A stretch of 23,757 bases of DNA from Cephalothrix simula (Eukaryota > Nemertea > Palaeonemertea > Archinemertea > Cephalotrichidae): positions 1 through 23,757 of the forward strand of contig JAXIUW010183625.1 in assembly GCA_035591015.1 (NCBI GenBank), given 5' to 3'. Shown here piece after piece: positions 1 through 12,300 of the stretch (its first letter is position 1; each line of letters starts with the position of its first letter). The notes beneath the pieces were generated by a model. That model saw nothing but the letters and a program-made list of their open reading frames with translations. It was not told the DNA's origin and did no database searches. Position numbers and translations under genes: made by a program.

Positions 1-176
1 CATGTCCATTTACTTGATGATTTTCCTCTCATTTTACTTTCATCATTAATTATTTTTCCTTCTATTTTCATTTTTCCTTAACACTTTCTTCATCATTTCA
101 TGTATGTATAATATTTCAGAATTTTTAATTTTATTTTATGATTTTGAACAACTATTTTAAATAGTTTTTTTTTTAC
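1..176 (-). other. Intron after exon I (partial)
   Basis: AT-rich sequence with long T-runs follows the exon I donor. I see no kinase-coding segment in it, so the next exon (expected to start near NDFLKEIK in vertebrate terms) lies beyond the window edge. Confidence 0.7.
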
Positions 177-304
177 CTCGCTTGCTCGCTAGCATTTTTT
201 CTTAACATCTTTACAGCGACAAGAAGTGATCGTCCAGTAGTTCGGTTAACCATAAATTCATCTCCTAGCATGTCTATAATACGTTGCGCCTCACATAAAT
301 GAAC
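177..304 (-). CDS. DDR: DDR exon I: kinase N-lobe with the VAVK lysine
   Basis: The exon is 128 nt, phase 0 to phase 2, with an acceptor CTTGTTTTAG and a donor GTAAAA. It encodes [15 protein letters not shown], then [18 protein letters not shown]. It continues exon H exactly as in vertebrate DDRs, where GEGQFGE is followed by VHLCEV and then [16 protein letters not shown]. The Lys of VAVK (codon at 209-211) is the invariant ATP-anchoring lysine of protein kinases, so the visible part of the kinase looks intact. The HRD and DFG motifs are outside the window. Confidence 0.94.
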
Positions 305-3300
305 CTAAAACAAGGAAAACCATATTAGATAGAAATCACAATATACCATGACTTAGATATTTTCATTTGTTAAAAGTATGCATATATCTGTGATATAGCA
401 ACACCTGATATACCGCACAATTTATGATGAACTACACTGAGGTTATTAAACGACGTTGGTGGCGCACGTCGGCTCCTCCGGGGGTAACAGAACCACGGAA
501 TGGGCACCATACATTAACTATCATATTAGAAACTCACCTCTCCGAATTGTCCCTCACCGAGTTTCTCAATGAACCTCAAACTCTCTCTTGGGAACTCTGG
601 GACAGTGAAATCTTCACTAAACAGCAGATCTGGGTTTGGAACAGCATATACATTGCTCCCACTGACACCTTGAATATTCGGAACGCTGATAATATCTGAC
701 GTGGCATAAAAAGGATCGCTCTTGATTTTGTTCGTGTTGTATGGACTTTCGTTATAGGCTACAGTATTTGGTGGAAGGTTAACTATAAGAGAGGACATTG
801 TTACGTCCGGTACAGCATAATCACGTCCTGGTACTGTAAAAATACATGATTTTAAGAGGGAGTACGAAAATACCAATGAACAGTTAGTTAGAGGGAGTAA
901 GAAAACACCAAGTAACAGCACATTTTTAAGTGGAGTTAAAAACGCCAAGTAACATCATCATTCTAACCCTTTTTTTGAACACGTCTTTTTGTGCGATACC
1001 TGAAGAGGGGTTCCACCCCCCCCCCCGTATCTCAGCATTGGATTGTTCTTTTGACTTTGAATTTTGTACAGGTATGCAATAACTAACAATTATTACATAA
1101 AAAAACAAAAATGTTGACCTAAGTCATTTTGTGCCGGCACCAGGGTCCCATTTGGGCCCAAAACTTAGCCAAAATATGCTTTTTTGACAAATGAGTCTAA
1201 TTTATAGGCTAAAGGCCTTAGAAAATGTTGTTCTTGCGTATAATCCAGCAAAAATATCTAATAAACAAACAATGTCCGCCAAAATGTATTTTAAGGCGCA
1301 GGGCCTACACAGGGCTAACTTTTTTTTCAAACATTTTTTAACGGCGCCGGGGCACCGATTTTTCTGTTTAAAGGTAGTTAATAATATTCATTTGACACAT
1401 TTTTTGGCACCGGGCGTCATGCAGCGCCATTTTGGGCACATTTGGCCCAAATTTCTAAAATTCGAAAAATCAATATTTTGGCGCCATCTTTTTTTAAATG
1501 GTCTACGATAAATGACTAACATAAATCTAAGCCCCGCCCTGCGCCTGATGTTTTATACAAAAATTGAATTTTTTATTTATAAAAGCTAAATTTGTGGCCG
1601 CTCCTAGGGTACCTAGGGCACTGTTTCTTCGCTCTGATATCTCGTTTTGTCATAATCTCGATTATGTCAAAAAACTTTCTATTACTCTTCAACGGCTCGA
1701 GACAATACGATATTTATTTATGCTGACACCTTTTAGCAAAAATAAGAACTAAGTACAAATAGATCAAAATTCGATACGAAAAAAAGATGAACCAAAAAAT
1801 GATCAGACAAATCATTAGGCAAATTATTACATAACTTTAACCCCAAGAAATAAATATACTTAAAAAAGAAACTTTTGTTAAATAATTTACTAAACTAATG
1901 AGGCATCATTACATTTTTTATTATGTTAATGATGATAAATAAACCATGCAAATGAAATTTATAGTTTATATAATAATCTTGAATTTTTTAAGCTTGCCAC
2001 AATGTCAAGCACAAATAAAACTTTGTCCTTCAAAATTCATGGATTATTGGATCAAAATTTCTCAAATTCAACTACATGTATCGATTATCTACCTAATTCC
2101 TGTTCGCTCCTAAAATATATATTCCATCAGGATGGCTTAAAGGAAATTCATAAGCAGGCAAAATAAGAGACAAATTTTCTTGAAAAGGAGTGTCCTTTAC
2201 AGTGTTTTTGAGTCATCCCGGAGAAATAGAATTCTAAAGACACCAATTTGAAAAATTTAGACCTTAAATTTTGAAGGATAAAGTTCAAAGAATAGTTTCT
2301 GATCGGGGTTTTTAGGGCACTGGTTTTTTTTTATAATTTGAATTTTAATATCAATTAAACAAATGCAGATAATTATCTGCATTTGATTAAAAAGTAGCCA
2401 AAAATTTCAGCTTCTTACGAGTCACCTTTTTTGAGATATTTTTGAAAAACCTTGGGGGCGGAATCCCCCTCTTCAAAAATAGGGTTAAGCTGGAACAAGA
2501 CATTGCGAAGGAACAGCATGATTTTAAGAGGGAGTATGAAATATGTATACGAGTCACCGCAAGCTAATGAAAAACTCAGTTACATTTTTACTGGATTTAA
2601 CTTCACAGGTAGTGACGCCTTTTAGGAAAATCATGAACTAAGTACAAGATTGATATATGTATTGATAAAAAACTGACCAATGAAACAAAAAATATCATTA
2701 ATCAATTGTTCCATATACTTAACTTCAAGTAAAAGTTATCTAAACAAGAAAATATGAAACTATTTCTATTTCTAAAAGTACAAACAATGAGGCACCATAT
2801 TTTTCACTAAGTAAAATGATGATACAAGTACAACCAGCGGAAAATGGGTACAGTACTTTATTTCATTATTCTAATATAAGGTAATTTTTAGAGCTTGCCA
2901 AAGTGGTAAGCAAAAGAGAAAAAAACCACGAAATAACAAAAATACTTCCTGTGGGAATATCGGTCCTAAACATTTGCAAAATAGTTATATATTTTGTCCG
3001 AAACCCCACCTACAACTCTACGTCTATCGTGTTATCAATATTAGATCGCGAATAGTTGTTCACTAAGCATTTAAAAAGTACCGATTGGTTTGGAATGCTG
3101 TAATCGATATATACTCGTCTTAATTAGTTATTCATTGTTTTGTTTTTTGTAAACCTCGGTAATTCCATATCTATAAGGAAGACGGTCGATTGAGGATAGA
3201 AGAACCGAGTAGCGTGTCATGATAATTTAATATTTAAGCAATAGGCCCTATAGAATAAAAATAGATCGTCGTAAATGACTTTTTCAGGGATACGTTAGCA

Positions 3301-6300
3301 TAAAATTTGGAAAAAAATCACTAGCAACATACTTTATGGTAACCGCAAAGATTTTCCATGCGTAAAGTGACAAAATTTCCACTGCGTGTTAAACCCTTGA
3401 AGCATTAAATTTCCCTGACTTTTGAAGGCCAAGTTAAAGACTTTTCCCTGACTTCAAGTAATTTAAGGTGAGTGGCCACTGTACAGAGACCTAATCGTTA
3501 TGTAAAAATGCATAAAATACTTACATCCCGGTGGCTCTGGTACTTTTACAGCCGGTACCTCGGGCAATTTTCTTGATAGCACATTTTCATCTAATTCATG
3601 ATAAATTTCATTACTTTTTTCCATATCTGCTGACTCCACATCAGATGTCGCTATACTATTATACATATTCCCATTGGATAATTTCCCATTGATGGCGGGG
3701 ACATTATTTCTGACGTCATTCATGCCTATTGTAATTGTCCTATCAGTAACCACGGGCTTGACATTACGTCTGTTATTATTATGTTTACGTCGACGATGGC
3801 GTATAACAAAGAGAAGGAGCACACCGCCGATGATGAGTAGTATTACAAAACCTATAAGACTACCGATTATAATACCAAGGTATGCGTTTGTGTCTGGGGC
3901 CTTTTTGTCTTTTGTTATCCCAGCATCTGTTAGATGGGAGTCATCAGGGGTGAAGATACCTAAAAAACAACACATATTTGTTACATAAATAAAAACACTT
4001 TAAATTTGCCGTGAAAGATCAATAGCCTTAGAATGATGCTTAAAGCAACAAATTTTTATTGCAAATACCCGGAAAGTATGACAATTCTCTGACTTTTTCC
4101 TTAATTTGTCATTTTTTAAAATTAAATTTCCCGACTTTTAAAAGCCAAATCAAAATTCTCTGGCTTTTTCCCTGATTTCTAAGAATTCCATGTCAGTGGC
4201 CATTCTGTGAAATACAATGGATATTGATCGGTCACGGCTTACAAGCTCCTAAAAGTGAAATAAAAACCAGAGAGATTGAAAATAATTCCCTTGATTCCCG
4301 TCAATTATTTACTTCAATAACCAAAAATCGACTTAAAATTATTAAAGCTACTGAAGAGATTATTATAATATCGATTTTCCAAAAAAATGTACATTTGAAG
4401 AGTTACAGACGTTAATATTCGTCAACATAATATTTGGTCAATTTTACTTTTGTGCATGGATGGCATAGTATTAGTACTAAAGGTAGTACATGGCTGCCTC
4501 AAAATGAATGTATCAATGTATTGAAAAACCATTATAGTTTCATTCCTTTAACAGTTACTTTAAAAATAAATTTTTTTGGAAAATCGAAACTATAAAGGAG
4601 TTATTTTTGTATTTTAAGTGCATTGATGGGAATCAAGCGATAATATCACAAAATTAGTGTCAAATTTTTGTGATGTGCTTATGTAATAAATATGGATTAA
4701 AAATGCTAAGCTAAACTTGAAATTGTCTAGGAAGATATAGTTGAGTTGAAATACAAAAAGCTTTCAGTACAGTAAATATTCTTGGCATTTTATTATTTTA
4801 AATAAAAGTAAAAAGCCAAAGATATAATGGAAAGCAAGTCTTTTTTTCTTATAAAACCTCTAGGGTCATGGCAAATTTTTATGTTATAGCATATCCTTAG
4901 GGGCAAGCTAACATTTATATGCAAAAACATTAATACGAGCACAAAAAATGCATAAAATAGATTTCGTAAGTTTATGTTAAGACTTTTTAAAACATGCTAA
5001 TACTGAATAGTAATATATACACGCCATAAGTCAAAATTAAAAAGTATATAATATTTTTTAAAGAATTTAAGATAGCTAAACAAGACAAACATTAAAAGAA
5101 CACGTGGAACTATTTTGAAAATTAAACTAAGAATAAAATATCTAAGGAAGAAATCATCCCTTTTATTGTACAGCTAAAAAAATTGTTATCTTATAGACAT
5201 ACTTTCTTTATCAAAGATAGAAAAAGATAAGCTAAGGCTTTTCTTTTTTTTAAATATTTTTGAAAAAAGTAGGGACTATTTACATGTATTTTAAATGAAA
5301 TAGATTTCAATAATATAATTTGTAATTAAAGGACATAGATTTTTTACTTCAAAACACATAAAATATCAAAAAATCTTTGGTTAAACACCAAAAAATAATA
5401 AGTTAATATACCAAAAATTATTTGGTTAAAAATACCAAACTTAGAACATTAAACAGTGCAGTGCATGATAGTACGATCAATGCATATTAGAACTATAGAG
5501 ACAGTTAGAGAGAGGTAAAAATTATTTCGCAAAACAATACTTAATCATAGCGGCCTTCCATTTTTGTTTCATTTTTGGAAATTTGACAAATTTTCAGCAA
5601 AATACAGCATGGAATCGAAACTGGACAATACTAAACTGACAAAAAGCCAATTTGATGTTTTGCAAAATAACGTACCTCGACCATGATATATGGAGTAATT
5701 CGTACCGACGCCAAAAAGATCCTGGCCTAAAATGGAATGTTGACTTTTTTGGGTAACCTTGACGGACGGAGTTGTGGTGGGCATAGGTGGCTCTACCAGG
5801 TAACTGAAGTTACCAGTGACGACCTCTGACTGAAAGCTGACCTCACTGATCATAACCCATCGAGCATCGAGAATTAACTCGACTTTAACCATTTTACCAA
5901 TTCTGTAGTTTAATTTTATTTGTACACGGCGAGCAAACTCCATTAGCTCGTCTCGCATGTATTTAAAAACTGTAGGTTCTTTTTGGTACCACTGAAAAGT
6001 ATAAAATTTCATAATTAGGACTATGGAAAATCAATATTTTTTGACAATTTTTACATAGCTCTTATTTTCACTCCCTTGAAAGCATAATCTGCAGATACAT
6101 CTCAACATTCGGCATCAATTATTTATTTCCTATGAGTCGCCGCAATATTTTAAAACGACCAGAGTCACATGAAAATGGTTATACATACCTGGCCGCCAGC
6201 GGAGAAGTATATATTAGCTTGTTTAAACACACGAACATCTTTAGAAAATAAGTTATTACAATGAAACATGACTGATGAAAAATTTCTTATAGCGTCGAAG

Positions 6301-9300
6301 CGAAAAACTAATGTCACAGGTCTGTGCGTCGTCGAGTCGTTTTTCCATCCAACCCATTCATACCTAAAAGATATGATAGACGAAATACAAAACGATGCTT
6401 GGCCACAAAGCATGACCGATAATTTTTACCGGTTTTTAACGAACGATCAATTTTACTGAGAGTAGGGTGAATCAGCTGAAAAAGTGTCCATTCAACATTA
6501 CATGTATTTATAGCAAGGAATAGCATACAGCGCTAGATAAATTTTGTATAAGCCTTTGGAGATAGTCATTAATTCAAGTTTCAGTGATTTAACCCCACCC
6601 TTTCTCCTGTGTGCAGAAAAGTTAAAAAGGTTCATACCCCTTATAACCAAGTCCTTGTGGATCTAATCGGAAGTTAGACTGTCCTTCCTGACCATCGACT
6701 AATTGGCCAAGTCCACCACTTAGATATAAATCCTGTTCTTTACCATCATAGGTAAAATCAAAGAGATCAACTTCAGACCCACGTCGATCACCTTGCGGCA
6801 TATCATAAGATACAAGGCCCTCTGAAAACATCAAAAGAAGGTTTATAAGAAAATAATCTTTAGTAATAATATCTTCATCTTTATACAAGACATCAAAGTT
6901 CCCGTATTACACGAATTCATAGTTACATTTACTGGTCATAATAAATCAATCATAGCCAAAATAAATACTTATTAAAAAAGGTATATATCTATACCCTTAT
7001 CAGGTCACTGGCCACTGTACCAGATCTTCATTTTCCCTGATTATAAGGCTCTTCGTAAAAAATTCCCTGGCCTTTTTCAGGAACGCGTCAGCAAAAAATT
7101 TGGAAAGATTCGTAAAACTTTTAGTGCGTAACTCTGGAAGAATAAAAAATTCCCTGACTTTTCCATGGCTTTTGAAGGCCAAATTGAAGTTTCCTGAATT
7201 TTCAGCGATCTCTAGTTGAGTGGCCACCATTTTTATTTAAAAGCCCCAAAAAATGGTTACAATTCATGTTTTTAGGGAAGGACAGGGTTGCTTTGCTTAC
7301 AACTCCTCCATTTCCATGGTATTATTGACTAGTTAAAAAAGTTCCCTGCTAGTTTAGCTTATCAGCATTTCTAGTTAGAGCATAATTTAGGAACAACTAA
7401 ATAAATGTTTACATTCAAACATTCTTTTTCGCAACACAAATTGATAAATGCAGTAATTTATACAAAGTTAAACGATATTATTTCCCACTTCGCTAAAAAC
7501 ACGTTAAATTTTAGCGAATTGGCAGAACCAAGAATTGATTTAATGTGCAAACTTTTAACGGAAAAAATTAGGTAAAACTGTAAAGAATGTGAAATATTTA
7601 AGGATTGATTTCTTTGAAATGTTTACGGGTCATTCCTTATTATCCGAAAAAATACATTCTAAAATATCATGTTTTAAATTATCATGATGATAAAAACACA
7701 TTAAACAAAAAAAATATAATCTTCTTTACTAGTGAACAAAAACTCTATTATACTATTAAACAGTGTCCTTTATCATAAAAACTAAAGTTTAGAATTTCAA
7801 AGGTAAAATAACTTCAAAAGATTTTTGTAGCAATTTGAAGAGTTAATTATCAGAGAAAATTCTTTGGTATATCTTAGAACTTTCAAACGCAATCGGATGA
7901 TTAACATCATATCCAGAAGCTTTTAGAGCATTTAGACTGTTTGAAATACGTAAATATACCTTTAAATTACGTTTATAATACGAATAAAATAAGTTCTTGA
8001 AAGACTATAATTCAAAAGTCGCCGAGTTTCAATTTAAAGTTGAAGCAATGTTCAGTTTGCTATTCATTCAAAAAGGGTTAATTTTTTTTGCGTTTTAAAC
8101 TAGCCATCAAGGTTAAAATACATACCGTTCCAAGAACATCCATATAACTCAACTCGCATACAGACTGTTCTTGGATGTTGACTGTATGGAATAAACCTAA
8201 TTTTTCGGGCAATTATACTCGGCTCAACCTCCCTTATTTCTGCCATGTATGTATTTCTGTTCCCGCCAAATATCTGGAAATAAAAAATTATATTGAAGTA
8301 AGTAAGTTAGCATGTTGTTGCTCACTTGATATAAATGTACCTGTATTAAAGTGTGGTCTATCAAAAGTTGTAGACATGGTTCATCAAAACTTTTTGATAA
8401 ATTTAAGGGCCCATCATTGGTCCAAAAACTCATTTCTAAAATGCGGTCCATCAAAGGCTGTTTATGAGATGAAGTTTGGGGGAAAATATAATATGCCCTC
8501 CATTTAAGATCATTTAACCTTGAACGTGATCCATCAAAAGCTGTTAATAAACTTTAGGGTGATTTAAAATTTTAGCCCATCAAAAGCTGTTGATAAGATG
8601 TTAAGTCCATCAAAGGCTATTGGATAAGTCCATGAAAAAGCTGTAACAAGGAGTTCGGTTCATCTAAAACAGCTAGAGGAGTCTGGACCATCTAACTAAG
8701 AGCTCATAAAAGAAACTAAATGAAATTTCATCAACTCTTTGCTCTTTTCTATATACCACTAGAGTGGTTGTTTTTATCCTAGAGTAAAGGGGACCTCTGC
8801 AAGCTCCACCTTTTGAACGCTGACCCACCCAGCATCTGCCGATGGTAAGGCTGCAGCTCTCGCTGGCCAAAAGGATTTATTACGTCATGTAGTTCAGCTT
8901 CTTTAACCACTCGGTCATACTGACAGACAAAACTGCTAATGGGCTCTTGCTAAAGTCCATCATAATATTCTTACAAGTTTCGCTTTGGCGTCAAACAAAT
9001 TAGTAGAAAACAAGTTTATGATAGCTTTAGCATGAGGTATATTTTATTAAAAGATTTTCAGAGTTATCGTATTAGGTGACTAATCTTGTCTGTAGGAGAT
9101 TGTCACTAAGTAACAGGTGAATCTGACAGGGAGAATTACCTTTTTTATGTGTTGAAATATTGAAAAGATTTTCCCGCTAACTAAAATGCACTTTCGCTCC
9201 GAGCAACGAAAAAATACCCCAATAAAACAAAAAATAGTACCATCATTGTTAGCCAAGTTTGATTAGCTTCAACAAAGCTGGTTGAAATGCAGCTTTTGAA

Positions 9301-12300
9301 AGAGTTTACCGTAATCTAAAACCTTAACAGCTTTTGATGGACAAGACAGCTTATTAACAGCTTTTGATGGACCAAAAATTCTTTTTAGCCATCTAAGATG
9401 GAAGACATTTAAGATGGACATAAGTATTATATAACAAAAGGAATGCCTATCAAAACAGAATTTACACGAAGAAAAATACGCCAATTGGCGTGAAGGTCAC
9501 CTGAAAATAAGTAAGGACGATACAAAATAGAAAACTTAATTTACCAGATTTTGTCTACAGTTAAGTGAATCTCAGACAGGGCTAATAAGGGCATAAAAAC
9601 CATTTATCCCTACAGCAAATTCTTTTTCTCTATACTCAAGTCACGATTTCCCCAGTAATTTAATGGAGTGATCAAGTAGGGCTAGCTAATGTACGAGTTA
9701 TGTTTTCCATTCACTCGGGGCAAAAAGTCTTCCTAATTTTTCATGTCTTTGATTGGCTTCAAGATGAAATATCCCTGTTGCTTCAGGGATGGATTCAGCT
9801 GCATCTGATCCCTAATCGATGCAAGATAGTGGTACTCAATGCATAACCTGTCAACGACATCTCAAATATGGCCAAATATCAAACATGTAAATATTTGCAA
9901 AATTTCTGAATCTTATTCAAGTCACGGTTGAAGAAATTGGAATACATAAAATAATGTATCTAATTTTTCCTTTTCAACGATTAGTTAGAAGTATGTGCAG
10001 TATTTTTAACCAGCTTTTTTCGCCTAACAGCGTATCTCTGCATCGTATTAAAGATTATCCAAAAAGCTGGGGGTTTACAGATAGTTAGGGGCGTGAGAAG
10101 ATTGCCTTATTTACCCCTTACCTACAAACTTTTTAAAAAACCCTCAGTCAGAACTAAACCTTGAGCATTAGTGTTTAGGGTAGAGATAACATTTTGATGT
10201 CGAACAATTGTAATAAAAACTTATCTTCTATTGAGGAAAATCTGCTCACAGTATGCGAAAAGAAAATCGTTTGATTCACTGGCTAAGTATTTCATTTTCG
10301 AGTGAAGTTTTCAGATAAAATAGTTCAGATATATTAAATTCAAATCTTAAAAATACAGGGTGCCCCAAAAAGTATAAGCCAAATAAAAAAGTACGGGTAA
10401 CGCCATCAACACGCAAGTTCGTAAACTAAATAGTTGGCCATCTATCGGAAAACGGTGAAACTTTAAATCAAAACAATTTTGAAGCAATCAATCACAATTT
10501 TCAGATATATTTTAGCGGTTATAATATAAAACAATATTTTGTACTTTAAAATTGTGTGTGATGAAATAAATGTTTTATAACCAAGTGACGAGATAACCTG
10601 ACAGCTCGGTGTATTAATTTCTTGAGAAATTCAATATTATCCTGTAAACCGAGTGTAAATTAAAAATGAATCAATAAAAAGTTGTCGTCGTCAAAGAACC
10701 AATATCAAACCGGTAATGATTGTCTCTGAATTTATCGATAAGAGTCTGGAATCCCAATTTTAAAATCTGATTTTGAAAAAAAAGTAAATGGAAATTCGAA
10801 TCGAATTAGGATCTTTAACGGCTAATATAAAATAGGAAACCATATTTAAATAGTGTGTAAAAATTTATGGGAAGCATTATGGCGTAGCATTATGACGTAA
10901 TAAAACAACACGTAAATGACGTCATATCAAATTACAAATGACGTCATAACACAATACTACAAAAGGAAATTAAACGTATATAAATCAGAACTTTAACTGT
11001 AACTCTGAGGCTGCTTTTGAGTTCAAAAGGTAAGATATAGTTTTCAGTCATAATGTAAGATTTTATGTATTCTACCAATAGGGGCGTAACAGCCATGTGT
11101 AATGAAAACAAGACATCACATATTATCTGCATAATCGATTTTAGCCTCGATGCTCGATTTTAAAATTCAAAATGGCAGCGTGCATATAATTGACCAAAGC
11201 ACCAATCCCCCCCCCCCCCCAAGACATCTAAGACTTTCTACCTAGACGTAATTTAAACACAACAATTTGGCTTTTAGCTTAGACCATGAATCACGTATAT
11301 TTCTATCTAATTAATCTTGCAAGCCTCTTATTATTGCACATGACATGCTCTTTCGGTTCTGTTCTAGTAGTTAAAGGCACTTTGAACCGCTAAATTAGTA
11401 TCTCGAAGGCAGTTTCTCTTTCAATTTAAAAAGTGATGCTCCAAGCTAAAAATGAAAAATGTAGGAAGGAGTTTCCCCGTTGAAACCTTCGTAAAAAGCC
11501 TTAAGGTTAGGTAAGATCCATAAAATAGCGTAACAACATTAGTTCTAACTGAAAATTGAAATTTAAGAGTTCGGAAGATTCACGAAATCTTTAATATATA
11601 ATAACCTTGGAACATCTTACGAGAACCCCTTAATTTGATACGCGAGTACCAGAATTATTAATTAGCCTACATTACGAATCACTTAGGAATCAATTTTAGA
11701 ATCACTTTAGAGTCAATTTTCATAGTATTGGGTCCTGATTTTACCTACATCAAACCTAAGTGTGTTCTGACCCGAGCCGGAAATACATGCAGTTCAACTT
11801 GTCGCATCATCAATCAGTAGACGCAAATAGCATTTAAATCTCAAATTTAGATCGATGAAAAAATAGTGGTTTTCAAAATCAATTTTCCCCGCAGTTATTT
11901 TATACTCCCCAGACATTTCCCCAATTTGATTGATAAGGGCTCAGGTCGATCCTACAGGGAGAAATGAATTGACCCGAAGCTTACAGATCACTGATGCGTG
12001 ACAAAGGAATTTCATTCTTAATATTTCACAGACGTTTTAGTCGATATGACACATTTTCGGATAGAACCGAATGATGAGGTACAGAATATAAACGAATGTA
12101 CCTCAAATTTTCCAACGTTTTTGATAAATAAGAAATAAATGAGCATCACAATCAATTATATTCTCTCCCACCTTGAAATACAAGAATATTTTTAACAATC
12201 AAGAATCAGAATTCCCAAACCTATCCTACTTTCCAAGTGATACACGTACAATTTCACACTTCTATTAGCATAGGGAGTAGACCATGGAATTCACTAATGC

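Larger units (their letters stand above)
834..3524 (-). other. Intron between exons G and H, rich in repeats
   Basis: This 2691-base intron has no coding segment I can support. It holds a diverged direct duplication (845-2010 versus 2517-2915), a GC-rich insert inside the first copy, and an 11-C run at 1016-1026. It also holds a segment near 2400-2465 related to 18961-19033, a SINE-like unit at about 3000-3235, and a 'CCCTGACTTTT' repeat at about 3285-3482. Confidence 0.75.

Noticed and set aside
424-699. Plus-strand open frame of 91 codons
   Set aside because: It lies antisense over exon H, whose minus-strand translation is clearly DDR juxtamembrane and kinase.
1191-1511. Plus-strand open frame of 106 codons in the GC-rich patch
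   Set aside because: It has no recognisable domain, its composition is odd (F- and H-rich), and it sits in a likely inserted repeat.
3674-3988. Plus-strand open frame of 104 codons
   Set aside because: It is the antisense shadow of the transmembrane exon G.
8175-8507. Plus-strand open frame of 110 codons
   Set aside because: It overlaps exon C in antisense and then runs into the CCATCAAAAGCTGT repeats.
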